This document shows positions 25,542 through 35,912 of a stretch of DNA of 64,000 nucleotides, piece by piece; the first letter of the stretch is position 1; each line of letters opens with the position of its first letter. Source of the stretch: Rhodobacteraceae bacterium Araon29 (GTDB taxonomy: Bacteria; Pseudomonadota; Alphaproteobacteria; Rhodobacterales; Rhodobacteraceae); the NCBI GenBank assembly GCA_039640505.1, contig CP046865.1, positions 1,727,501-1,791,500 of the forward strand, in the 5' to 3' direction. The notes beneath the pieces were generated by a model. That model had not been told where the DNA came from and did no database searches. It saw only the letters and a list, made by a program, of their open reading frames with translations. The position numbers and the translations under genes are program-made.

Positions 25542-27104
25542 TCATTCCCACTCAATAGTGCCCGGAGGTTTTGAGGTGATGTCATAGGTTACCCGATTAA
25601 TGCCTTCGACCTCATTTATAATCCGGGTGGCTGTTTCGCCCAGAAACTCGTGGCTAAAAGGGTAATAATCGGCCGTCATTCCATCCACGGACGTCACTGC
25701 ACGCAGGGCGCAGGCGTAATCATAGGTGCGCCCATCGCCCATCACCCCAACGGTACGTACGGGCAATATGGCCACAAAGGCTTGCCATATTTCATCGTAC
25801 AGCCCGTGTTTGCGGATCTGATCGATATAAATTGCATCCGCCTCGCGCAAAATATCAAGCTTGGCGCGGGTTATTTCACCAGGGCAGCGGATCGCAAGGC
25901 CGGGGCCGGGAAACGGGTGGCGTCCTATAAAACTTTCGGGCAGTCCCAATTCACGGCCCAAAGCGCGTACTTCGTCTTTGAACAGCTCGCGCAGCGGCTC
26001 TACCAGCTTAAGGCCCATTTTTGCCGGCAACCCGCCGACATTGTGGTGCGATTTAATGGTGACCGACGGGCCGCCGCTAAAGGAAACAGACTCGATCACA
26101 TCCGGATACAGCGTTCCCTGCGCCAAAAATTCAGCCCCCTCAATGGAATTTGCATGTTTTTGGAACACGTCAATAAACAGCCGCCCAATGATTTTGCGTT
26201 TGGTTTCAGGATCGGATTGGCCGTCCAATTCCCCCAAAAAAAGCTCTTGCTCATCCGCGTGGATCAACTGCATATTATAGTTATCGCGGAACATTTTAAC
26301 CACTTCGGGGGCTTCGTCTTTGCGCAGCAGCCCATGGTCGACAAACACGCAGGTGAGTTGATCGCCAATGGCTTCATGGATTAATACCGCTGCAACCGAG
26401 CTATCGACGCCGCCCGAAAGGCCGCAAATAACTTTTTTATCACCTACTTGCGCGCGGATCGCCGCAATGGCTTTTTCGCGGTAGGCACCCATGGTCCAAT
26501 CACCTTTAAAGCCAGCAAGCTGTATAAAGTTTTCATAAAGCTTAGCCCCGTTTGGAGTGTGATGAACCTCGGGGTGGAATTGCACCGCAAAAAGCTGCCG
26601 CTTTGGATCGGCGGTGATCGCGAAAGGCGCATTGGGCGAGGTGCCATAAACTTCAAACCCGGGGGCAATGGCGCTGACGTGATCACCATGCGACATCCAG
26701 ACCTGCTCGCGGTCGGCTTCGAACCAACCCTTTAAAAGCCTTAAATCTTTTTTTTCTTTACTGACGTAGGCCCGACCAAATTCAGCCGTGCCATGACCGC
26801 GTTCAACTTTACCGCCCAGCATGTCCATCATCACCTGCTGGCCATAACAAATTCCCAAAATGGGAATGTTTAAATCAAAAACACTGCGCGGGGGGCGCGG
26901 TGCATTTTGGTCAAGAACCGACGACGGACCGCCCGATAAAATCACCGCTTTGGGGTCAAAGCGTTTCAGAAATTGTTCATCGACGCTCTGAAAAGGGTGG
27001 ATTTCACAATAGACATTCAATTCGCGCAGACGGCGGGCAATCAATTGCGTTACTTGGCTGCCAAAGTCGATGATTAAAAGGCGGTCTTGGGTTTTGTTTT
27101 CCAT
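25542..27104 (-). CDS. guaA: GMP synthase (glutamine-hydrolysing)
   Basis: Converts XMP to GMP using glutamine and ATP; 520 aa. The class I amidotransferase domain has [13 protein letters not shown], the nucleophilic cysteine in ILGICYGQQ and the His-Glu pair in FHPEVHHT. The ATP pyrophosphatase domain has the PP-loop [10 protein letters not shown], and the C-terminal dimerisation domain ends in [11 protein letters not shown]. Length and all motifs are normal. It is divergent from the MttB-family gene across 198 bases. Confidence 0.97.
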   Translation of the reverse strand: MENKTQDRLLIIDFGSQVTQLIARRLRELNVYCEIHPFQSVDEQFLKRFDPKAVILSGGPSSVLDQNAPRPPRSVFDLNIPILGICYGQQVMMDMLGGKVERGHGTAEFGRAYVSKEKKDLRLLKGWFEADREQVWMSHGDHVSAIAPGFEVYGTSPNAPFAITADPKRQLFAVQFHPEVHHTPNGAKLYENFIQLAGFKGDWTMGAYREKAIAAIRAQVGDKKVICGLSGGVDSSVAAVLIHEAIGDQLTCVFVDHGLLRKDEAPEVVKMFRDNYNMQLIHADEQELFLGELDGQSDPETKRKIIGRLFIDVFQKHANSIEGAEFLAQGTLYPDVIESVSFSGGPSVTIKSHHNVGGLPAKMGLKLVEPLRELFKDEVRALGRELGLPESFIGRHPFPGPGLAIRCPGEITRAKLDILREADAIYIDQIRKHGLYDEIWQAFVAILPVRTVGVMGDGRTYDYACALRAVTSVDGMTADYYPFSHEFLGETATRIINEVEGINRVTYDITSKPPGTIEWE

Positions 27105-27302
27105 GCGCGCGTCCTAAGCCCCAAAGCAGAATTGTGCAAGTCTACATCCGTTTGCATCAACGAAAAACCATGAAATGCCTCAGAAAATTGGCAGATGTCG
27201 CTTTCCCGTCTGAGACGGCGCAATTGGGGTGAGGTGGCCGTCTTGAATGTATTAGACCATAGGTGCAAATGGGATGTATGCGGCGATAAGAAAGGGTAAA
27301 AT

Positions 27303-28847
27303 ATGACAGATGTGGCAACGCGTAGGCGGTCTCGCGGAGGCGGAGGAGCCGCGCGCCGGGCCGAGCGAACTTCTGTTAAAGTGGAAGCGGCTAAATTTAT
27401 CGAGCGGAATATCCCAACTTTTGATATTTTATCCCAAGAAGCCCTCGAAATTATCGAAGCCAACGCTGAAAAAGTTTTGGAAGAGGTCGGGGTGAATTTT
27501 GTTAATAACCCTGGCGCGCTTGATTTATGGCGACAAGCTGGCGCCGATATTAATGGTGAGCGTGTCCGTATCCCGCGTGGGTTGGCCCGCCAACTATGTT
27601 CCACGGCGCCGTCCCGCTATACCCAGCATGCACGCAACCCAGAGCGCACTGTTGAAATAGGCGGAAACACTTTGGTCTGTGCACCGGTTTATGGACCTCC
27701 GTTTGTGCGCGATATTGCCGGAGGCCGCCGCTATGCAACCATCGCTGATTTCCAAAAATTTGTAAAACTTGGCCATATGTCCAAATGGCTGCACCACTCA
27801 GGGGGCACTGTATGTGAACCTACAGATATTGCGGTCAACAAACGGCACCTCGATATGCTTTTGGCGCATATGACGCTCACGGACAAGCCGTTTATGGGAT
27901 CGGTAACAGACCCCAGCCGCGCGCAAGACAGTGTCGATATGTGCGAAATTTTGTTTGGACAAGAGTTTGTGCAGAACAACAGCGTGATGACTTCATTGAT
28001 CAACGTGAACTCACCATTGACCTTTGATGATGTGATGATGGGCGCGCTTGAGGTCTATGCGAAAAATAACCAAGCCTGCATTGTTTCGCCGTTTATTGTC
28101 GGTGGGGCCATGGCGCCGGTGTCTGTTGCCGGCACATTGACCCAAGTGCTTGCCGAGGTTCTGGCGGGTATAGCCTATTCACAATTGGTGCGCCCGGGCG
28201 CCCCAGTGATTTTTGGCGCATTTGTTTCCTCCATTGATATGAATTCAGGCGCGCCAACATTTGGCACCCCTGAGGCCAGTCAAATCCTATATGGGGCTGG
28301 ACAGTTGGCGCGCCGCTTGGGACTACCGTTTAGATCTGGTGGCAGTTTGTGCGGATCAAAACTGCCCGATGCGCAAGCCGCCTATGAAACAGCACATACC
28401 CATAATGCTGCACTATTGGGGGGCGTGAATTTCATGCTTCATTCCTGTGGCTGGCTAGAAGGCGGTCTGGTGTCGTCCTTTGAAAAATTTGTCATGGACG
28501 CGGATCAACTTGGCGCATTGCATCAACTGGCTAAAGGTGTTGCCATTGATGAGAATGCTCAAGCCATGGATGCCATCGAAGAAGTTGGCCCGGGCGGTCA
28601 TTACCTTGGCTGCGCCCATACACAGAAAAATTTTAAAGAAGCCTTTTGGCGCAGCGATGTGCTGGATTACAAGCCCTTTGAGACATGGGATGAAGAAGGC
28701 GCGCGCGATACGATGTTACTGGCGGCTCAGCGCATAGAAAAACTGATGGACAATTATCAAAAGCCTGAGCTTGATCCGGCGATAGCCGAAGCGCTGGAAA
28801 CTTATGTCGTACAGAAAAAGGCCTCGGTTCCGGATAGTTTTGTGTGA
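27303..28847 (+). CDS. MttB-family (trimethylamine/betaine-type) methyltransferase, non-pyrrolysine
   Basis: A 514-aa member of the MttB superfamily that would move a methyl group from a quaternary amine to a corrinoid protein. It begins with an Arg/Gly-rich MTDVATRRRSRGGGGAARR tail followed by the alpha/beta barrel (VGVNFVNNPGALDLW, RIPRGLARQLC, GGTVCEPTD, CGWLEGGL). There is no in-frame TAG, so it lacks pyrrolysine and groups with MtgB-type glycine betaine or related methyltransferases. The partner corrinoid protein and RamA are not beside it. The cobalamin genes at 57-64 kb could supply the cofactor. Substrate unknown. Confidence 0.88.
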   Translation: MTDVATRRRSRGGGGAARRAERTSVKVEAAKFIERNIPTFDILSQEALEIIEANAEKVLEEVGVNFVNNPGALDLWRQAGADINGERVRIPRGLARQLCSTAPSRYTQHARNPERTVEIGGNTLVCAPVYGPPFVRDIAGGRRYATIADFQKFVKLGHMSKWLHHSGGTVCEPTDIAVNKRHLDMLLAHMTLTDKPFMGSVTDPSRAQDSVDMCEILFGQEFVQNNSVMTSLINVNSPLTFDDVMMGALEVYAKNNQACIVSPFIVGGAMAPVSVAGTLTQVLAEVLAGIAYSQLVRPGAPVIFGAFVSSIDMNSGAPTFGTPEASQILYGAGQLARRLGLPFRSGGSLCGSKLPDAQAAYETAHTHNAALLGGVNFMLHSCGWLEGGLVSSFEKFVMDADQLGALHQLAKGVAIDENAQAMDAIEEVGPGGHYLGCAHTQKNFKEAFWRSDVLDYKPFETWDEEGARDTMLLAAQRIEKLMDNYQKPELDPAIAEALETYVVQKKASVPDSFV

Positions 28848-29131
28848 TCGGCTGATTGCATGTCCACCGAGACCTCGGCCAGAAGCGCGCTGAGAACCTG
28901 AACATGGGTTTTAAGATCATAAGAGGCGTCGCCAAGACGCCTTTTTTGATTGATCGAGTGCTCTAAATCAAAAAGCTGCTGGTGAATAGAGCTGTTCAAG
29001 GCCGGATGGCTGTATCCCAAAACCCGGGATAAATCCCGAGAGCGCCGATAAGTCTGGCTGGCAATTTTCGCTGCTTTAATTAGGATTTTTGGTCGCTTTA
29101 GGTTGGATAATCTATTTTGAAATTTAGACAC
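28802..29131 (-). CDS. DUF6477 family protein
   Basis: A 109-aa basic helical protein beginning MSKFQNRLSNLKRPKILIKA and containing DASYDLKTHVQVLSALLAE, the pattern of DUF6477, found next to DUF6456 genes in Rhodobacteraceae. GTG 29131 is favoured because AAGGAG lies 8 bases upstream; TTG 29137 would place it too close. Its last 46 bases overlap the end of the MttB-family gene on the other strand. Function unknown. Confidence 0.75.
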   Translation of the reverse strand: MSKFQNRLSNLKRPKILIKAAKIASQTYRRSRDLSRVLGYSHPALNSSIHQQLFDLEHSINQKRRLGDASYDLKTHVQVLSALLAEVSVDMQSADHTKLSGTEAFFCTT

Positions 29132-29347
29132 TTTCAAAACTCCTTTGGATGTGGGGTTGGTTGAGGCATCTTCCCCGCTCGGAGCTTTCTGGATGTTTTG
29201 CGCAACGTTCGCTGCGATTTAGGTTTGTTTACGATTTGGAAACAAAGTGGCTTCAACTCGATGACAGTTAACAACTCATTAAAGAAAGCAACCTAAAGTT
29301 GTATTTCAAAATTGATAATTTGTAATTCACGCGTGACGGGACACAGC

Positions 29348-30364
29348 ATGATACCCACAGATTCAGAATCAAAAGCCGAAAACCGTTTTAAATGGCTGCC
29401 AATTGCCGCGCAGCATTATCACCTGCACAAAGAACAAGGTAAGCCCATTCGCACCATTGCCCGCGACCGTGGCTGTCATGCATCAACAGTTTCGCGTCAG
29501 GTAAAGCGCATCGAGCGGATGCGAGATGATCCCGCTGTTAGGGCGACCCTAAATAAGCTCAAGCAGGTTCAATCCTTGCAAAGCCCGCAACTGCCGAGCA
29601 AACCCGAAGCCGAATCCGAAGAAAAACGAATTTTGCGCTTGTTGCGAACAAAAGGGGCGGTCTTGGTTTTGGCTGAAAACATGCAAAAAGCGCTTATCGT
29701 AACGGAAGAGCAAGCCCAATCAACCATCCCAATTGGTACTGTCTCGGCCGAAGTGGCACAGGCCCTGGCAATGCAGGGCACACTAAAATGTGTGTCTAAG
29801 GGAAAGTTATCACGGTTTATTTTGGCATCCAGCACGGTGGCAACTTCGGGGCAAGATCGACTGTCAGAACACGCCGCAAAATATGTAGCGACAGTAAATG
29901 CTGCAGATGTTGATAAACCCAAATCAAGTTCTGCTGGACCACAAGAAACCCCACTTGCAATTTTGGCACGGCGCCGCGATAAATCTGGTAAAGCCTTTTT
30001 ATCCCGTGCGCTTGTGGCCGCCGGTCAAAGATTACGTGAAGATTTCGAAATTGGCAAACTTGCGTCATGCGATCATGGCACATGGGACCAGTGCCTTCTG
30101 GATGCTGCGCCAGAGGCGGCACTTTCCAAAGATCCAAGGCAACGTGAAGCGATTGCGCATGTCGCCGCAGCGCTACGTGAATTGGGGCCCGGTTTGGGCG
30201 ATGTAGCATTGAAATGTTGTTGTTATCTCGAAGGCTTAGAGGTCACTGAGCAATCACTGGGCTGGTCGGCCCGATCGGGAAAAATTGTTCTTAGAATTGC
30301 GTTGCAAAGATTAAAGCGGCATTACGATCAAACCTATGGTCCGGGTGGTGGGCAAATTCACTAG
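29348..30364 (+). CDS. DUF6456 helix-turn-helix protein
   Basis: A 338-aa protein with an N-terminal helix-turn-helix (GKPIRTIARDRGCHASTVSRQVKRIE, about 35-60) and a C-terminal DUF6456 domain (LAILARRRDKSGKAF, AGQRLREDFEIG, YLEGLEVTEQSLGWSARSGK). DNA binding is likely; the targets are unknown. ATG 29348 is chosen because the conserved region begins soon after; the frame extends to 29312. It is divergent from the DUF6477 gene across about 215 AT-rich bases. The neighbouring pair is a Rhodobacteraceae hallmark. Confidence 0.8.
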   Translation: MIPTDSESKAENRFKWLPIAAQHYHLHKEQGKPIRTIARDRGCHASTVSRQVKRIERMRDDPAVRATLNKLKQVQSLQSPQLPSKPEAESEEKRILRLLRTKGAVLVLAENMQKALIVTEEQAQSTIPIGTVSAEVAQALAMQGTLKCVSKGKLSRFILASSTVATSGQDRLSEHAAKYVATVNAADVDKPKSSSAGPQETPLAILARRRDKSGKAFLSRALVAAGQRLREDFEIGKLASCDHGTWDQCLLDAAPEAALSKDPRQREAIAHVAAALRELGPGLGDVALKCCCYLEGLEVTEQSLGWSARSGKIVLRIALQRLKRHYDQTYGPGGGQIH

Positions 30365-30398
30365 ACTTGGCTATGGTTGTTGAGGGGGTAGATCGTGC

Positions 30399-31283
30399 CT
30401 AGATGGGCTTGTGGATAAATTTTGAAATTTGCTCAAAGTGATCTTTAAGCGGGTTCTTTTTTCGCCAGATCATCCCAATGATGCGCGAGGGTTGCGGTGG
30501 ATCAAAACGCGAGACGGCAATGGATGCAGAACGTTGCTCAACTGCCAGAGCCATTTCAGGGATCAATGTCACACCAATTCCCGCGCTGACCATTTGCACC
30601 AATGTGGATAGCGAACTGCCGCTCATGAGATCACGAGGCGAGGCAGATTTGGTTTTGCAAAATGCCAAGGCCTGATCGCGAAAGCAATGACCCTCTTCAA
30701 GCAACAAAAGGCGCATTTCGCGCAACATTTCAGGTTTTGGAACTGGCTTATCGGCATCTTTTTTTGGACGCACAAAGATGAAGTCTTCGGAAAAAAGTGG
30801 GTATTCGGTCAAGCCGGGTTCAGACACCGGCAAAGCAACCAGGGCCGTGTCAAGACGGCCTTCAAGTATATCCTGTATCAAATTGGCGGTGACTGTTTCT
30901 TTGAACTTAATTTCAAGATCTGGAAAATGCGTGGTCAGGTCTCTCATCATGGTGGGAAGCACATAGGGCGCCACAGTGGGAATCACTCCGATCCTCAAGG
31001 TTCCAATTGGTCTGCCGCGCGCGGCCTGTGCAAATTCGCCCAAGCCTTTTACGGCGCGCAGTATGTCCGAAGACTGGTTTGAAAATTGCTCTCCAAACGC
31101 AGTTAGGCGTAGGGGTCGAGCGCTTTTTTCAACCAAGGGTGAGCCGAGCAATTCCTCTAATTCTTTGATTTGCATAGAAAGGGCAGGTTGCGAGATTGCA
31201 CAATCTTCCGCAGCCCGGCCAAAATGCCGATGCCGGGCCAGAGCTTCAAAATATCTAAGTTGTTTTAGGGTGATGCTGGACAT
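30399..31283 (-). CDS. oxyR: Hydrogen-peroxide-sensing LysR regulator OxyR
   Basis: A 294-aa LysR regulator with the two redox-switch cysteines of OxyR: Cys200 in LLLEEGHC and Cys209 in FRDQALAFC, which form an intramolecular disulfide on peroxide exposure. The N-terminal helix-turn-helix covers residues 16-40. It is divergent from katG across 187 bases, the usual alphaproteobacterial arrangement, and should activate katG under oxidative stress. Confidence 0.94.
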   Translation of the reverse strand: MSSITLKQLRYFEALARHRHFGRAAEDCAISQPALSMQIKELEELLGSPLVEKSARPLRLTAFGEQFSNQSSDILRAVKGLGEFAQAARGRPIGTLRIGVIPTVAPYVLPTMMRDLTTHFPDLEIKFKETVTANLIQDILEGRLDTALVALPVSEPGLTEYPLFSEDFIFVRPKKDADKPVPKPEMLREMRLLLLEEGHCFRDQALAFCKTKSASPRDLMSGSSLSTLVQMVSAGIGVTLIPEMALAVEQRSASIAVSRFDPPQPSRIIGMIWRKKNPLKDHFEQISKFIHKPI

Positions 31284-31461
31284 AAGAAAAACTTATAATA
31301 GTTATCAGAAAATGCAAGTTTAACTAATTTTTTTTGTGTGCTAGCCTGTCTTCAGCCTTGGTATGTATTTTCTTTTTAAATGTCTAAAAGTACCAATTTT
31401 ACATTTTAGGTATTGAATTGGCTAAACTGATAATGCACCGGGCGTATAAGTAAAAACTTAG

Positions 31462-33603
<2,142 letters not shown>

Positions 33604-33612
33604 TTTAAAAAT

Positions 33613-33643
33613 GCTCCCCGTGCAGGCGGCACGTGCGGGGGGC
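33613..33643 (+). terminator. Possible hairpin terminator after katG
   Basis: GCTCCCCG (33613-33620) pairs with CGGGGGGC (33636-33643) over 8 positions with one G-U pair, 10 bases after the katG stop. No T-run follows, so termination efficiency is doubtful. Confidence 0.4.
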
Positions 33644-33790
33644 ACACTACTGGCTTGGATGATTTCTTCCATACTGCCTTAAGCGCACAGCTGTGGGCAG
33701 TTTTAGTTGATCTGCATAGCAGATATGTGCGGATAAAGCTTGGTAAGCGGTCAAACTGTGGTATTATATCGGCAAAAATGGAAATCACCT

Positions 33791-34744
33791 TTGCCAGATC
33801 TTAAACAGCCCAAGCAGCGTCATCCGGAAAAAGCTCACCGCCCGGACAATGCTCAGCCAAAAAAACCTGACTGGATCCGTGTGAAAGCGCCCACCAGCGC
33901 AGGTTATAAGGCAACGCGTAATATCCTTAGGGATAATAATCTGGTCACCGTTTGCGAAGAGGCAGGCTGTCCCAATGTCGGTGAATGTTGGAGCCAGGGA
34001 CATGCCACCATGATGATTATGGGCGAGGTCTGTACCCGCGCCTGTTCATTTTGCAATATTGCGACCGGAAAGCCACCCAACGCTTTAGACGTGTTCGAAC
34101 CGGGTAGGGTGGCCGATGCGGTCGCAAAACTTGGATTGAATCATGTGGTCATCACCTCTGTCGATCGGGATGATATTGCCGATGGTGGGGCCGAACACTT
34201 TGCCCAAACAATTCGAGCGGTCCGGCACCGAAGCCCTTCTACAACCATAGAAATTCTTACGCCTGACTTTTTGAAATGCGACCCGAAAGTTTTAGAAACT
34301 GTGGTTGAGGCGCGCCCTGATGTGTTTAACCACAACCTTGAAACTGTGCCTGGTCTTTATCCCGAGGTGCGCCCGGGCGCCCGTTATTTCCATTCTCTTC
34401 GTCTGTTGCAGAGGGTGAAGGAATTAGATCCAAGCATGTTTACCAAATCGGGGATCATGGTGGGCTTGGGCGAGGATCGGCAGACCGTGACGCAAGTTAT
34501 GGATGATATGCGTGCCGCAGATGTCGATTTTTTGACCATCGGGCAGTATCTGCAGCCCACTCCAAAGCACCACGCAGTGGACCGGTTTGTGCACCCAGAT
34601 GAGTTTAAATCCTATGAAAAAGCCGCTTATGGTAAAGGCTTTTTGATGGTCTCTGCAACACCGCTTACACGATCATCTTATCATGCTGGGGATGATTTCG
34701 CTCAACTGCGGCAAGCGCGTTTGAAAAAGCTTTCTAGTGGGTAA
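33791..34744 (+). CDS. lipA: Lipoyl synthase
   Basis: Radical SAM enzyme of 317 aa that inserts two sulfurs into protein-bound octanoate to form lipoate. The auxiliary cluster ligands are Cys55, Cys60 and Cys66 ([12 protein letters not shown]) and the radical SAM cysteines are 81, 85 and 88 (CTRACSFC). TTG 33791 gives [20 protein letters not shown], the N-terminus seen in relatives; a longer frame from 33740 has no support, and no in-frame ATG exists near. It stands alone after katG and runs tail to tail into a small membrane-protein gene with no gap. Confidence 0.95.
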   Translation: MPDLKQPKQRHPEKAHRPDNAQPKKPDWIRVKAPTSAGYKATRNILRDNNLVTVCEEAGCPNVGECWSQGHATMMIMGEVCTRACSFCNIATGKPPNALDVFEPGRVADAVAKLGLNHVVITSVDRDDIADGGAEHFAQTIRAVRHRSPSTTIEILTPDFLKCDPKVLETVVEARPDVFNHNLETVPGLYPEVRPGARYFHSLRLLQRVKELDPSMFTKSGIMVGLGEDRQTVTQVMDDMRAADVDFLTIGQYLQPTPKHHAVDRFVHPDEFKSYEKAAYGKGFLMVSATPLTRSSYHAGDDFAQLRQARLKKLSSG

Positions 34745-34948
34745 TTAAGGCTTGCCAGGTTGGGTTATTTTGACTTTTCCATGACCTTTGGGGTTTGCTG
34801 TTAGCACATCCGGCCAACCAACATAGTGTTCTATTCCTGCGATCAGTAGGCCACTGGCCACAATTGAAAAGACCATAATCACCATTTTCAAACTGGGCGG
34901 ACGTCGAGCCCATTTCGCCATTCTTACAATTCTTCTGGGGCTGAGCAT
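34745..34948 (-). CDS. Small single-span membrane protein, 67 aa
   Basis: MLSPRRIVRMAKWARRPPS is a basic cytoplasmic start, followed by one hydrophobic helix (MVIMVFSIVASGLLIAGIEH) and a short polar tail. AAAGGA lies 8 bases upstream of the ATG. Its stop codon directly abuts the lipA stop on the opposite strand. The function is unknown, but the arginine-rich start and a preserved ribosome site make it credible. Confidence 0.6.
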   Translation of the reverse strand: MLSPRRIVRMAKWARRPPSLKMVIMVFSIVASGLLIAGIEHYVGWPDVLTANPKGHGKVKITQPGKP

Positions 34949-35040
34949 TTTAAAATCCTTTTCTCGTAAAATTACATTTATTTTTTTAAAATTAAATAAT
35001 TATAGATAATTACGAGGGTTAATTAATGTGTTGGGGCTAA

Positions 35041-35871
35041 TCAATCTTGTAGGGTTTCGATTTTACTATCACTTATAAATGCATCAAGTACGCTTAGGCT
35101 TGGTTTGCTCAGATTGCTTAAGACCTTATCAAACGCGCTGCGACAGTGCATCCCGGGCCAGCCTTCGGGGAAAAACCATTCTGGAACATCAGGGTAACGC
35201 AAAATAGCGCGCCGCCAGCAATGCACCAGCAGACTTCTGAGGATGGAGACTTGTAATGGATCAAATTGGTTTTTTGCATCTATCGCGCTTTGAAGGGCTG
35301 TGAACTGCTGCGTTAGAATTTGTAAGTTTTTGTCTCTTTCCGCGTTAAATAATTTATCTTTGACCCAGTTTGGAACTGCGCTTATCTCGCCCGAAATGAC
35401 AAAGTGATCTCCGCAGTTCTTGGGCGCATTGCCACGCGCAAAAAAAATGTTTTGACCGAGGGCAATATACCCATTGGCCGGATCAGCCCATGGACCTTTT
35501 GCTCTGGCTTTTTCCGTAAGCACAAGATGCCAGTGATCGCCGCGTTGAACATCTAATCCATAGATCCGCTGACTGGCAATTTGCGATTGCAGTAATCCTT
35601 TGGCGGTCAATGAATAAATCGAATTACGTCCCAATTTTCGTACAGTTATCCACTCTTCCTTGCGCAGCCTGTGTAAAGCAACGCGTGTTGCTTCAGGCTT
35701 TATGCCGATCAAAGCGGTCATTTTATTGATTAAATGCGCGCTCAGCTCATCATCGGGGTTGCGCGCGAGGTCGCCAAAAATACTCGCAATGAAAGACCAA
35801 ACACGCGGTGTCCTGCCAGAGAGTAAAATATCTAACGCCTGTTCAAAGGCTGTTTTTTCACTGCTTTCCAT
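35041..35871 (-). CDS. paaX: PaaX-family transcriptional regulator
   Basis: A 276-aa regulator. PaaX is a repressor that responds to phenylacetyl-CoA. The N-terminal winged helix region contains IGIKPEATRVALHRLRKEEWI, followed by the PaaX central domain (RGDHWHLVLTEKARAKGPWADP) and a C-terminal domain with PEWFFPEGWPG. It lies 41 bases downstream of paaZ on the same strand, and a palindrome in that gap may serve its own promoter. A second, TetR-type regulator is present in the cluster. Confidence 0.9.
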   Translation of the reverse strand: MESSEKTAFEQALDILLSGRTPRVWSFIASIFGDLARNPDDELSAHLINKMTALIGIKPEATRVALHRLRKEEWITVRKLGRNSIYSLTAKGLLQSQIASQRIYGLDVQRGDHWHLVLTEKARAKGPWADPANGYIALGQNIFFARGNAPKNCGDHFVISGEISAVPNWVKDKLFNAERDKNLQILTQQFTALQSAIDAKNQFDPLQVSILRSLLVHCWRRAILRYPDVPEWFFPEGWPGMHCRSAFDKVLSNLSKPSLSVLDAFISDSKIETLQD

Positions 35872-35889
35872 TGCTGTTAGCGTACACGG

Positions 35890-35903
35890 TTTTACCGGTA
35901 AAA
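35890..35903. promoter_or_regulatory. Perfect palindrome between paaZ and paaX
   Basis: TTTTACCGGTAAAA is a 14-base perfect palindrome 19 bases upstream of the paaX start. It could be an operator for paaX autoregulation. The core TTACCGGTAA also occurs upstream of the amidase gene at 9275-9284. Confidence 0.35.
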
Positions 35904-35912
35904 TTCAACCAG

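Noticed and set aside
25650-26384. Long plus-strand open frame antisense to guaA
   Set aside because: Shadow of the strongly supported guaA coding frame; no start signal.
27303-28847. Pyrrolysine (in-frame TAG) in the MttB homologue
   Set aside because: The reading frame has no internal TAG.
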